The notes under the pieces: model-generated
Told to the model about the DNA's origin: nothing
The model's input: only the letters and a program-made list of their open reading frames with translations
Databases searched by the model: none
In this document: piece by piece, positions 43,151-50,464 of the stretch
Layout: each line of letters starts with the position of its first letter
How positions within the stretch are numbered: the stretch's first letter is position 1
NCBI GenBank assembly: GCA_003612585.1
Contig: RAZH01000008.1
Span: 62,001-126,000 of the forward strand
Direction: 5' to 3'
From: a bacterium 1XD42-54
GTDB lineage: Bacteria; Bacillota; Clostridia; Lachnospirales; Lachnospiraceae
DNA: 64,000 bases
Position numbers and translations under genes: made by a program

Positions 43151-44170
43151 ATGAGGTACATGAAAGAACGGTACAGGTTGTTTGCTATGGCAGGAATTTT
43201 AACTGCGGGAATGGCTTTGGCACCTTGCTATGGTCAGGCGGGGGAGATCGTCTGGACAGAGAGTGAGGAATATGGAGAGGGCATCGGTGTGTCGGACGAG
43301 GAGTTCTCGGAAAATGACGAGATGCTATTTGAAGAGGGAGAGGCATCTGGAAGTATAGGTGCAAACGAAGAGCAGGGCGGCGCAGGGGCGTCCGGAGAGC
43401 TTGTGATAGAATCCATGGAAGTCGTTTCTGCCAGAGAGCCTTCACCGGAAGAAAAGAAGGCTGTGGAAGAAGTGAAAAGAGAGGCAAGAAAACGGGATGA
43501 GGAAAAGCTTCGCCAGCTTCAGGAAGAACGTCGGCAGATGGAAGGTTTTCATGTAAACCCGCTTGATTATCCGCCTGCAAATATTTCGGAAAATACGAGA
43601 AAGATATATGCGTATCTGACGGAAAAACTGGAATTAAATCATGCGGCTGCGTGCGGTGTGCTTGCAAATATTCATCTGGAATCTTCCTTCTTTCCGCTTG
43701 CTTTGGGTGACGGCGGCACGAGCTATGGAATCTGCCAATGGCATCTGGGGCGTTTCCAAAGGCTGATTTTGTATTGCAATGTGAACGGCTTTGATTATAA
43801 TACGCTCGAGGGGCAGCTTGAATATCTGAATTATGAATTGCATACCGGTTACAAAGGAATACTGGATGATCTGAAGGAAATTCCGGATACGGCAGATGGA
43901 GCGTATGCAGCAGCATATCGCTGGTGTATCGGTTTTGAAATGCCGGATGATATGTATTACCGGGGAGCGCGCAGGGGAAACCTGGCGGCAAAAGAGTATT
44001 ATCCCCGAAATTTCAGGGATGAATCGAAAGAGACAGACGCAGAGAAAGCGGCGAAAACAGGAACAGAGACAGAAAAAGAGTTAGAATCCGGCAAAAATCT
44101 TCCGGATATGCACACCGTTGCAAAAGAAATGTTCCCGGGGCTGTTGTCAGGAGACACCGATCTGTTTTGA
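43151..44170 (+). CDS. Exported protein with phage-tail-lysozyme-like domain
   Basis: This is an exported muralytic-type protein. A signal peptide (up to CYGQAGE) precedes an acidic low-complexity region (about 30-90) and a charged helix (about 100-135). Residues about 150-285 match the phage tail lysozyme fold: LNHAAACGVLANIHLESSF with the likely catalytic glutamate, LGDGGTSYGICQWHLGRF and AAYRWCIGFEMP. The C-terminus is Lys/Glu-rich. Length is 339. The ATG at 43151 has AAGGGG close by. Such domains cleave peptidoglycan glycan strands. It stands alone with its own promoter and terminator, so a host role in wall turnover is more likely than a phage relic. Confidence 0.8.
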   Translation: MRYMKERYRLFAMAGILTAGMALAPCYGQAGEIVWTESEEYGEGIGVSDEEFSENDEMLFEEGEASGSIGANEEQGGAGASGELVIESMEVVSAREPSPEEKKAVEEVKREARKRDEEKLRQLQEERRQMEGFHVNPLDYPPANISENTRKIYAYLTEKLELNHAAACGVLANIHLESSFFPLALGDGGTSYGICQWHLGRFQRLILYCNVNGFDYNTLEGQLEYLNYELHTGYKGILDDLKEIPDTADGAYAAAYRWCIGFEMPDDMYYRGARRGNLAAKEYYPRNFRDESKETDAEKAAKTGTETEKELESGKNLPDMHTVAKEMFPGLLSGDTDLF

Positions 44171-44218
44171 TCTTTAGAAGATACGGCGTGCGTTCCATAT
44201 ACGCATGGCAGAACAAAA

Positions 44219-44250
44219 TGCCCTCAGTGAACAACAGGACACTGAGGGCA
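44219..44250 (-). terminator. Terminator of htpG
   Basis: TGCCCTCAGTG (44219-44229) and CACTGAGGGCA (44240-44250) form a perfect 11-base stem; on the minus strand it is followed by TTTTG. Confidence 0.75.
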
Positions 44251-44295
44251 TAAGTAATTGCGGCAGAGATTCTTCTGCCATTTTTTATTTTGTAG

Positions 44296-44316
44296 GTGTG
44301 TGACACACACTTTTTT
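44296..44316 (+). terminator. Terminator-like hairpin of the lysozyme-like gene
   Basis: GTGTG (44296-44300) pairs with CACAC (44306-44310) with a 5-base loop, followed by six T. It lies between the htpG terminator and the htpG stop codon and faces the plus-strand gene. Confidence 0.5.
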
Positions 44317-44326
44317 ATATCTGCAT

Positions 44327-46411
44327 TTACTGCGCAAGCAAAAGCAGAATTTCGTTGCTTCTTGCAATGAATCTTGTCATGGCTTCCGGAGCGAGCGGTT
44401 TGTGTGCAATCATGGCGAGATCGTAAAGCTGCTCGCAGATCATCGAAACCTTTTCTGAATCCTGATGGTCGGCCACATACTGTACCAGCTGATTGCCGGC
44501 ATTTAAGATCAGTGTTTCGCTGCCGCCGAACATGGACGGGTCCATGCCGTACATATTGTACATTTTCATCATTTCCTGCATACGACGGCTTTCCTCAGAG
44601 AGCGTAATCATGGAAGAAATGGATTCGTTTTTAAGTTTTTCTACTTTGACTTCCAGATTTTCCTTTCCGAGAGCTTTGCGGAACAGGTCAGTCAAAGTGG
44701 CGGTGATTTCTTTCAGGGCCTCCGCATCCGTTTCTTCTTTTGCAGATGATGTGACATCAGCGTCAATTCGCTGGAATTTAAGCTTGTCGTTGAGCTGCTC
44801 CATATGGGAAATGAAAGCGGTATCAATGTTGTGACGGAGAATAACCGCATCCATGCCGGATTCACGGAACAGGTTGATATATTGGCTCTGCTGTACCTCG
44901 TCTGTTACATAGTAAATCGTCTGTTTTTCCGGTTCAGCGTCTGCAGCTTCACTGTCTTTTGTAGAACCATCTTCAGTCGAGGAAGCTTCTGGCTGCGTGT
45001 CAGTCTCGGTTTCGCCAGATTTTTTGTCCTCGTCTTCTTTTACCAGGTCTTTGATAGTCAAATATTTGCCGTCGAGATTTTTATAGAGTACATAGTCCAT
45101 TATTTTTTCACCAAATTTGGCGTCCTTGATACAACCGAATTTGATGAATGGACTGATATCATCCCAGTATTTTTCATAATTCTCTCGGTCTGTCTTGCAC
45201 ATACCGGTCAACTTGTCAGCAACCTTTTTGGTGATATAATCGGAAATTTTCTTTACAAATCCATCGTTCTGTAAAGCGGAACGGGATACGTTCAGCGGCA
45301 GATCCGGACAGTCGATCACACCTTTTAAGAGCATCAGAAATTCCGGAATGACCTCTTTGATATTATCGGCAATAAATACCTGGTTGTTGTAAAGCTTGAT
45401 TTTTCCTTCGATGGAATCGTACTCGGTGTTGATTTTCGGGAAATACAGGATTCCTTTTAAATTAAACGGGTAGTCCATGTTCAGATGAATCCAGAACAAC
45501 GGCTCTTTATAATCAAGGAAAACCTTACGGTAAAACTCTTTGTATTCCTCGTCTTTGCAATCATTCGGATGCTTCGTCCACAGAGGATGTGTGTCGCTTA
45601 ATGAGACAGGACGCTGGTTGATTTTTACGCGGTCACGGGCCGGAGATATTTCAACGACTTCCTTCTCACCGTTTTCGTTCTCTTTTTCCTCTGTCTTTGC
45701 GTCTTCATGAATGCGCTCAACGATTACGTCATCTTCGCGGAGCTCATCTTCATCAATTGTCTCATACTGCTGCGGAGCGTTTTCCTTTGAGAGGAAAATC
45801 TGCACCGGCATAAAGGAACAATATTTCTCAATAATCTCACGTGCACGGTATTCATTGGCGAATTCAAGACAGTCCTCGCTGAGGAACAGTGTAATCTCAG
45901 TACCGACCTGTGTACGGCTGCTTTCTTCGATTGAATAATCCGTACCCCCGTCGCATTCCCAGTGTACAGCCTGTGCGCCGTCTTTATAAGAAAGCGTATC
46001 AATGTGTACCTCGTCAGCAACCATAAATGCAGAATAAAAACCGAGACCAAAATGTCCGATGATTTCGTCATCCGTGGTCTTGTCCTTATATTTTTCAAGG
46101 AAATCGGTGGCGCCGGAAAATGCGATCTGCGTGATATATTCCTCTACCTCATCGGCAGTCATACCAAGACCGGTATCAATAAATTTCAGCGTTTTTTCTT
46201 CCGGATTGACAATGACTTCGATTTTTTTCTTATAATTGTCCGGAAAAGTATATTCGCCCATCATTTCCAGCTTTTCCAACTTTGTAATTGCGTCACAGCC
46301 GTTGGAAATCAGCTCGCGGAAAAAAATGTCGTGATCAGAATACAGCCACTTTTTTATGATTGGAAAAATATTTTCGCTGTTAATGGAAAGGCTTCCTGTT
46401 TTCTTGCTCAT
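44327..46411 (-). CDS. htpG: HSP90-family chaperone with charged insertions
   Basis: HtpG is a dimeric ATP-dependent chaperone of the cytosol. The N-terminal ATPase has FFRELISNGCDAITKLEKL, FIDTGLGMTADE and GHFGLGFYSAFMVADEVH. The middle domain includes NQVFIADN and LPLNVSRSALQND, with the catalytic arginine. Length is 694, clearly longer than the usual bacterial 610-630. The extra length is in two charged segments: residues 216-255 at the N-M boundary (rich in Glu, Lys, Asp) and 458-496 within the M-C region (Ser, Glu, Asp, Thr-rich). GGAG is 11 bases before the ATG. A perfect CIRCE and a promoter stand upstream, so HrcA repression is expected. Confidence 0.93.
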   Translation of the reverse strand: MSKKTGSLSINSENIFPIIKKWLYSDHDIFFRELISNGCDAITKLEKLEMMGEYTFPDNYKKKIEVIVNPEEKTLKFIDTGLGMTADEVEEYITQIAFSGATDFLEKYKDKTTDDEIIGHFGLGFYSAFMVADEVHIDTLSYKDGAQAVHWECDGGTDYSIEESSRTQVGTEITLFLSEDCLEFANEYRAREIIEKYCSFMPVQIFLSKENAPQQYETIDEDELREDDVIVERIHEDAKTEEKENENGEKEVVEISPARDRVKINQRPVSLSDTHPLWTKHPNDCKDEEYKEFYRKVFLDYKEPLFWIHLNMDYPFNLKGILYFPKINTEYDSIEGKIKLYNNQVFIADNIKEVIPEFLMLLKGVIDCPDLPLNVSRSALQNDGFVKKISDYITKKVADKLTGMCKTDRENYEKYWDDISPFIKFGCIKDAKFGEKIMDYVLYKNLDGKYLTIKDLVKEDEDKKSGETETDTQPEASSTEDGSTKDSEAADAEPEKQTIYYVTDEVQQSQYINLFRESGMDAVILRHNIDTAFISHMEQLNDKLKFQRIDADVTSSAKEETDAEALKEITATLTDLFRKALGKENLEVKVEKLKNESISSMITLSEESRRMQEMMKMYNMYGMDPSMFGGSETLILNAGNQLVQYVADHQDSEKVSMICEQLYDLAMIAHKPLAPEAMTRFIARSNEILLLLAQ

Positions 46412-46453
46412 TGATCAACCACTCCTTTATCAAATGTTTTATAAATTTCTTTT

Positions 46454-46482
46454 ATAGTAATACCGGAAAAAAGAAATGTCAA
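46454..46482 (-). promoter_or_regulatory. Promoter of htpG
   Basis: Consensus TTGACA (46477-46482), a 17-base spacer and TACTAT (46454-46459) on the minus strand, next to the CIRCE element. Confidence 0.65.
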
Positions 46483-46489
46483 GAACAAA

Positions 46490-46516
46490 TTAGCACTCAA
46501 TTAGAAAGAGTGCTAA
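46490..46516. promoter_or_regulatory. CIRCE element (HrcA operator)
   Basis: TTAGCACTC (46490-46498), nine bases, and GAGTGCTAA (46508-46516) match the CIRCE consensus with no mismatch. It ends 7 bases upstream of the htpG -35 and covers the stop codon of the upstream gene (46513-46515). Confidence 0.92.
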
Positions 46517-47010
46517 CAAAAAGGAATTTCTTTCTGACGGAAAAACTTTTGCAGCATGGAATCCCAGGCATGCTCGAGTGATTTGTCAAGGGAGAACGTG
46601 CGAAGAGAGGTGCCGCTGACACAATTCACGGAAGAACCTTCGTAGTGAATATTCAAAAACAGTCCATCAATCTCTTCCGGTTTCATCCGGATTCCTTCTT
46701 TCAACAGCAATGCCTGAATATTGTGAGGAGCCAGCCGAAAAACAATCCGGAAGTTTAGCGGCGTATTTTTTCCTTTGGTGAGTTCCAGAAAAAACGGCCT
46801 TACCCGCTTCCAGAGCGTAAACCCGGATTTTTCAGGCGGCGCTGTTTCCAGCTCACTGTCATGCAGATATTCCGGATGAAACGTTCCGTTTATATGGAAG
46901 GTAGCAAACGTAGTGATCGAAGCTTCCGAGAGTAAGAAAGTATCAAATGTCTCTGAAAGCAATAGTTTTTTCATAAAATCCCGGGTATCCTGTATCTGAT
47001 ATGCCTGCAT
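46513..47010 (-). CDS. DUF5721-like protein
   Basis: This 165-residue cytoplasmic protein is of a type common in Lachnospiraceae (DUF5721 by recollection). It opens MQAYQIQDTRDFMKKLLLS, has TTFATFHINGTFHPEYL and WKRVRPFFLELTKGKNTPLN, and ends with a helical region SLEHAWDSMLQKFFRQ. No catalytic motif is evident. GGAGG is 8 bases before the ATG. It has a very strong promoter and a structured leader. Its stop codon lies inside the CIRCE of htpG, so the two genes may be read from one mRNA as well as separately. Confidence 0.7.
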   Translation of the reverse strand: MQAYQIQDTRDFMKKLLLSETFDTFLLSEASITTFATFHINGTFHPEYLHDSELETAPPEKSGFTLWKRVRPFFLELTKGKNTPLNFRIVFRLAPHNIQALLLKEGIRMKPEEIDGLFLNIHYEGSSVNCVSGTSLRTFSLDKSLEHAWDSMLQKFFRQKEIPFC

Positions 47011-47039
47011 GGAGATGCCTCCTTATAATGTTGTGGATT

Positions 47040-47071
47040 GGGGGCGGAAAGTTTTGGAAACGGACGCCCCC
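47040..47071 (-). promoter_or_regulatory. GC-rich hairpin in the leader of the DUF5721-like gene
   Basis: GGGGGCG (47040-47046) pairs with CGCCCCC (47065-47071), with an inner GTTT/AAAC pair. It lies about 30 bases before the start codon on the minus strand. On the plus strand it is followed by GTTTTTG, so it might also end stray plus-strand transcripts. Confidence 0.45.
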
Positions 47072-47137
47072 GTTTTTGTATTCCTTATCCTGATTTGTCC
47101 GGTTTCCTGTCTGCTCCGGAGATCCCCATTTATATAC

Positions 47138-47166
47138 ATTATACAATCCCCCTCCATTTTTGGCAA
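47138..47166 (-). promoter_or_regulatory. Strong promoter of the DUF5721-like gene
   Basis: TTGCCA (47161-47166), a 17-base spacer and perfect TATAAT (47138-47143). The leader is about 120 bases. The plus-strand degV gene has its own TATAAT at 47274-47279 with a poor -35. Confidence 0.78.
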
Positions 47167-47297
47167 TTCGAAAAAGAAATGATGAATGCCCCCTTTTCAA
47201 ACAGGAGAACATATGATATAGTCATGTAGTAATGAAAACTACATTGCGAAATATTTAAAAACATTTTTTAGAGTATAATAAAGCGCAGGAGGTTGCT

Positions 47298-48137
47298 ATG
47301 GAATACGTAGTTGTGATGGACAGTTGTGGAGAACTCACAGAGCAGATGAAAGCAGATGAGAGGATTATTCGCGCCCCTTTGACGATGCAGGTTGACGAGT
47401 TTCACTTTGTGGATGACGATACCTTTGATCAGGCAGATTTCCTGAAAAAAGTGGCACAAAGTCCGAATTGTCCGAAATCGGCATGTCCGTCGCCGGATTA
47501 TTATAAAGAGGCGTTTGCAAAAAGTTCAGATCATGCTTATGCGGTGACACTTACAGCAGAGCTTTCCGGTTCTTATAACAGCGCCATGCTTGCGAAAGAT
47601 CTTCTGCAGGAGGAGCGCCCGGAGATGAAGATTCACGTATTTAATTCCCGGTCTGCTTCGATTGGCGAGACATTGATTACAAGAAAAATTCAGGAGCTTG
47701 AGGCGGCCGGGATGTCGTTTGAAGCGATTGTAGAAACGGTCGAAGCGTATATTGACACGCAGAAGACGTATTTTGTGCTTGAAAATCTGGAGACTTTACG
47801 GAAAAATGGACGGCTCAGCAATATAAAAGCATTTCTGGCGTCTGCGCTCAAAATCAAACCGGTGATGGGAGCGACGCCGGAGGGAACGATATTCCAGCTT
47901 GACCAGGCGCGAGGGATTAATAAAGCGTTGGTGAAGATGGTCGAATATGTAGCGGAGCAGGTGGAAAATCCAGGAGAGAGGGTGCTTGCAGTTTCCCATT
48001 GCAACTGTCCGGAACGCGGAGCCATGGTGCGTGACGCTATTTTAGAGAAGGTTAAGGTAAAAGATGCCATTTTACTCGACACAGCAGGGATTTCTTCGAT
48101 GTATGCGAATGACGGCGGCGTAATTGTTGTTCTGTAG
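47298..48137 (+). CDS. DegV-family fatty-acid-binding protein
   Basis: DegV (FakB-like) proteins bind a fatty acid for phosphorylation by FakA and feeding into phospholipids. The protein of 279 residues opens EYVVVMDSCGELTEQMK, with the lipid-binding loops TLTAELSGSYNSAMLAKD and FNSRSASIGETLI, and the C-terminal lobe LENLETLRKNGRLSNIKA and ILLDTAGISSMYANDGGV. The serine in ELSGSYNS contacts the carboxylate. AGGAGG is 6 bases before the ATG. A terminator is not obvious and the next promoter starts right after it. Confidence 0.88.
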   Translation: MEYVVVMDSCGELTEQMKADERIIRAPLTMQVDEFHFVDDDTFDQADFLKKVAQSPNCPKSACPSPDYYKEAFAKSSDHAYAVTLTAELSGSYNSAMLAKDLLQEERPEMKIHVFNSRSASIGETLITRKIQELEAAGMSFEAIVETVEAYIDTQKTYFVLENLETLRKNGRLSNIKAFLASALKIKPVMGATPEGTIFQLDQARGINKALVKMVEYVAEQVENPGERVLAVSHCNCPERGAMVRDAILEKVKVKDAILLDTAGISSMYANDGGVIVVL

Positions 48138-48149
48138 TACAAAAAAACA

Positions 48150-48177
48150 TTGAAATATCGGTCAAATCGTGTATACT
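48150..48177 (+). promoter_or_regulatory. Promoter of the small membrane protein unit
   Basis: TTGAAA (48150-48155), a 16-base spacer and TATACT (48172-48177). The transcript would cover the 19-codon frame, the small membrane protein and the PfkB kinase. Confidence 0.65.
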
Positions 48178-48204
48178 GTTTAAGTAAAGGGAGCGTGGGC
48201 ATTT

Positions 48205-48264
48205 ATGGCAGAAAAGCAGGATGTGCGCTGCTCCGAGTACGTGAGAAGGAGAGATGACATATGA
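48205..48264 (+). CDS. Possible 19-residue leader peptide
   Basis: A frame of 19 codons starts at 48205 and ends in a TGA that overlaps the next ATG in an ATGA. It has GGGAG 11 bases before its ATG. The peptide is charged (MAEKQDVRCSEYVRRRDDI). It covers the ribosome site of the next gene, so it could couple or modulate that gene's translation. It may also be chance. Confidence 0.3.
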   Translation: MAEKQDVRCSEYVRRRDDI

Positions 48265-48518
48265 GTCAGGCAAAAGTTGACCGCTATAAAGAAGAAAAGA
48301 AAAACCGCGCCAAACTTATCAAAAAGGAGAAGCGTCAGTGGATGGCCACGAAAGCGGGCCTTTCTCTGGTAGGCTTAGTATTGGTAGGCTGGGTTGGGGT
48401 TTCTGTATATAATGGAGTGACCGCTCCGGATGGTAGTGTTACAGAAAAACAGACGTATACAATGGATACTTCGTCACTGGATGATTACCTGAAAGAACTG
48501 AACGCTGAAGTAGAGTAA
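48261..48518 (+). CDS. Small single-pass membrane protein (85 residues)
   Basis: The protein has a strongly basic N-terminus (KVDRYKEEKKNRAKLIKKEK), one membrane helix (about 33-53, AGLSLVGLVLVGWVGVSVY) and an acidic outer tail ending LDDYLKELNAEVE. This orientation, basic inside and tail outside, is typical of small membrane-anchored proteins in Clostridia. AAGGAG lies 10 bases before the ATG. It precedes the kinase gene by 22 bases and is probably in its operon. Function is unknown. Confidence 0.7.
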   Translation: MSQAKVDRYKEEKKNRAKLIKKEKRQWMATKAGLSLVGLVLVGWVGVSVYNGVTAPDGSVTEKQTYTMDTSSLDDYLKELNAEVE

Positions 48519-48540
48519 AATGGACATCCGGAGGAGCGAG

Positions 48541-49473
48541 ATGACAGACGTATATAGTATTGGTGAGATGCTGATTGATTTTATTCCAGGCAGTGAACCG
48601 GCCAGCTACATCAGAAAGGCAGGAGGCGCTCCGGCCAATGTAGCGATTGCAGCAGCAAAGAACGGGCTTTCTGTCAGTATGTGCTGCAAGGTTGGGGACG
48701 ACGATTTCGGCCGTTTTCTGATGGATACGTTAAAAGAACACGATGTGAAGGCGGCTTGTCCGGAGTTTTGCAGGGAAGCTGTGACGACAATGGCATTTGT
48801 AACGCTTGAGGCAGATGGCGAGCGTAAGTTTACGTTTGCAAGAAAGCCGGGCGCTGATATGTTGCTCTGTGAAGAGGATGTCAAAGCGGAGGATATCGAA
48901 GCGTCCGTGATGATTCATGCGGGTTCCTGTTCTTTATCAGCACATCCGGTCGCAGAGGCGACGGTAAAGGCAATGCGGCTTGCACATGAAAAGGGAAAGC
49001 TGGTCAGTTTTGACCTGAATTACCGCAATGTCATGTGGGATGACGACCAGAGCGCATGCGCGAAGTGTGTGATGGACGTTCTGAAATATGTTGATTTTCT
49101 GAAAATATCGGAAGAAGAAGTAGATATGGTAGGCGGAGAGGAGAATCTCTTCGGTCTGATGAAAGAATACGGGATTGCCGTTGTAGTCCTGACTCTTGGA
49201 AGTGCAGGTGCGCGTGCTTATTTCCAGGGACAGACGATTGAGATCGCAGGAAGAAAGGCGAAAGCAGTAGATGCTACCGGAGCCGGCGATGCATTCTGGG
49301 GTGGATTTCTTTCATGCCTGCGGATACAGGAAGTCAGCCGTGTGCAGGATCTGACAGCGGAGAAGATTCAGAAAGCGATTGAGTATGGTAACGTCTCTGG
49401 TTTTATCTGTGTGCAGACTAAGGGGGCGATCGCGTCTTTACCGACACGGGCGCAGATAGAGGCGTATCTGTAA
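48541..49473 (+). CDS. PfkB-family sugar kinase (fructokinase-like)
   Basis: This kinase phosphorylates a sugar, most likely fructose, in the cytosol. PfkB signatures are clear: IGEMLIDFIPGSEPASYIRK, GGAPANVAIAAAKNG, MCCKVGDDDFGRFL and the catalytic site AVDATGAGDAFWGGFLS with the base aspartate. Length is 310. The ATG at 48541 has GGAGGAG 5 bases upstream; a frame to 48520 has no site. No sucrose or fructose transport gene is adjacent. Ribokinase-type substrates cannot be excluded, but the GSEPASY-like start is closer to fructokinases. Confidence 0.87.
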   Translation: MTDVYSIGEMLIDFIPGSEPASYIRKAGGAPANVAIAAAKNGLSVSMCCKVGDDDFGRFLMDTLKEHDVKAACPEFCREAVTTMAFVTLEADGERKFTFARKPGADMLLCEEDVKAEDIEASVMIHAGSCSLSAHPVAEATVKAMRLAHEKGKLVSFDLNYRNVMWDDDQSACAKCVMDVLKYVDFLKISEEEVDMVGGEENLFGLMKEYGIAVVVLTLGSAGARAYFQGQTIEIAGRKAKAVDATGAGDAFWGGFLSCLRIQEVSRVQDLTAEKIQKAIEYGNVSGFICVQTKGAIASLPTRAQIEAYL

Positions 49474-49503
49474 GAAATGCCTTAATAATTAGACAGATCT
49501 TAA

Positions 49504-49555
49504 GCTGTTGTTCTTTTTAGACAATTATGTGAAAGGAACAGCAGTTTTCTTTTTT
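49504..49555 (+). terminator. Terminator of the kinase operon
   Basis: GCTGTT (49504-49509) pairs with AACAGC (49537-49542), and the stem is followed by AGTTTTCTTTTTTG. Confidence 0.6.
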
Positions 49556-49558
49556 GTC

Positions 49559-49587
49559 TTGCGGTCGGAAGCTAAATGAGGTACAAT
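49559..49587 (+). promoter_or_regulatory. Promoter of the PAP2 gene
   Basis: TTGCGG (49559-49564), a 17-base spacer and TACAAT (49582-49587), about 65 bases before the ATG. Confidence 0.62.
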
Positions 49588-49654
49588 GAGCAAGTGGATT
49601 TTAGGTAAATGAAGCACCTGTTTTTCAGAACATACCGCAGGAGGAACATAAGAC

Positions 49655-50212
49655 ATGGAAGCATTGCTGGCATTGGATGGGAATATATTGCTCGCGATTC
49701 AGGAGCATCTGAGAGTGTCGTGTGTGACACCACTGATGGTTCTTATTTCAAGGCTTGGAGATTATGGCATGATCTGGATTGTGCTCAGTGTCGTGTTGCT
49801 GTTTTGGAAACGTACGCGGTTGGCAGGGGCAGCGGGGATTATGGGACTTCTGTTCTCTTTGCTGGTCAATAATATGTTTCTGAAAAATCTGGTAGCCCGG
49901 GTGCGTCCGTATGAGGCGCTGGAAGGGCTTACGCTTCTTGTGCCGAAGGAGCGGGATTGGTCTTTCCCGTCCGGGCATTCCGGCGCGGCTTTTGCGGCAG
50001 CGGTTGCGATTGTCTGTGTCTGCCATGCATGCCGGTTGAAATGGCTGGCTTTAGTGTTGGCATTTTTAACTGCGTTTTCACGGTTATATGTGGGGGTGCA
50101 CTATCCGACGGATGTGCTCGGAGGCATTTTGACCGGGACGCTATGTGGCCTTGCGGGGGCGTGGGTAATCCGACAGTTTAGTCGGATGGGCAAGGATGTT
50201 CCCGATGCGTGA
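49655..50212 (+). CDS. PAP2-family membrane phosphatase
   Basis: This is a membrane lipid phosphatase, acting on undecaprenyl pyrophosphate or phosphatidate. Five to six helices surround the conserved acid phosphatase motifs: KNLVARVRP, FPSGHSGAAFAA with the catalytic histidine, and SRLYVGVHYPTDVLGG. Length is 185. GGAGG lies 10 bases before the ATG. In this setting, with two polysaccharide loci in the window, a role in recycling undecaprenyl pyrophosphate (BcrC/YbjG type) is attractive but not proven. Confidence 0.88.
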   Translation: MEALLALDGNILLAIQEHLRVSCVTPLMVLISRLGDYGMIWIVLSVVLLFWKRTRLAGAAGIMGLLFSLLVNNMFLKNLVARVRPYEALEGLTLLVPKERDWSFPSGHSGAAFAAAVAIVCVCHACRLKWLALVLAFLTAFSRLYVGVHYPTDVLGGILTGTLCGLAGAWVIRQFSRMGKDVPDA

Positions 50213-50279
50213 TGGAATACGTAGGTCGGGAATGACCAGGCAAGGATAAGCATGGCCGGCAGAGAATGATATGTGTCAG

Positions 50280-50309
50280 TTGAATCTGCGCACAGCTAGA
50301 AAATAGCAT
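50280..50309 (+). promoter_or_regulatory. Possible promoter of the mgtE unit
   Basis: TTGAAT (50280-50285), an 18-base spacer and TAGCAT (50304-50309). Both hexamers have four of six matches. A start near 50316 would leave a short leader before the upstream ORF. Confidence 0.4.
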
Positions 50310-50332
50310 AGCAAAGAAAGGTGGTGGTTTTT

Positions 50333-50464
50333 ATGAATAACAGTCATAGTACGACGAATAGTGCAACAGATGTTCCTGGGCCTGACCCTATCATAAAAAC
50401 TGCATATAAGGAGGTTTTTTGCTATGTTGGATATCGAAATGATGAGAGAATACATCGAGCATAA
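50333..50464 (+). CDS. Candidate regulatory leader peptide of mgtE (43 residues)
   Basis: This frame begins with an ATG preceded by AGGTGG (8 bases away) and runs 43 codons to a TAA at 50462-50464, 38 bases inside mgtE and in another frame. Residues 14-19 read VPGPDP (50372-50389). Short peptides rich in proline and acidic residues are the key of Mg-sensing leaders such as MgtL, where low Mg makes the ribosome stall or fall apart. The ribosome site of mgtE (AAGGAGG, 50408-50414) is inside this ORF. A ribosome stopped at VPGPDP would leave it free, while complete translation would run over it. The peptide has no known family. The model is inferred from the layout. Confidence 0.5.
   Translation: MNNSHSTTNSATDVPGPDPIIKTAYKEVFCYVGYRNDERIHRA

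Noticed and set aside
43185-43991. 268-codon frame antisense to the lysozyme-like gene
   Set aside because: Pro/Ser/His-rich shadow of an acidic, Glu-rich coding region.
43151-44170. Phage-tail-lysozyme domain as a prophage remnant
   Set aside because: A signal peptide, own promoter and terminator, and no other phage genes point to a host exoprotein.
50213-50332. M-box riboswitch before mgtE
   Set aside because: I looked for the conserved M-box blocks and did not find them; the region is too short once the upstream ORF is taken out.
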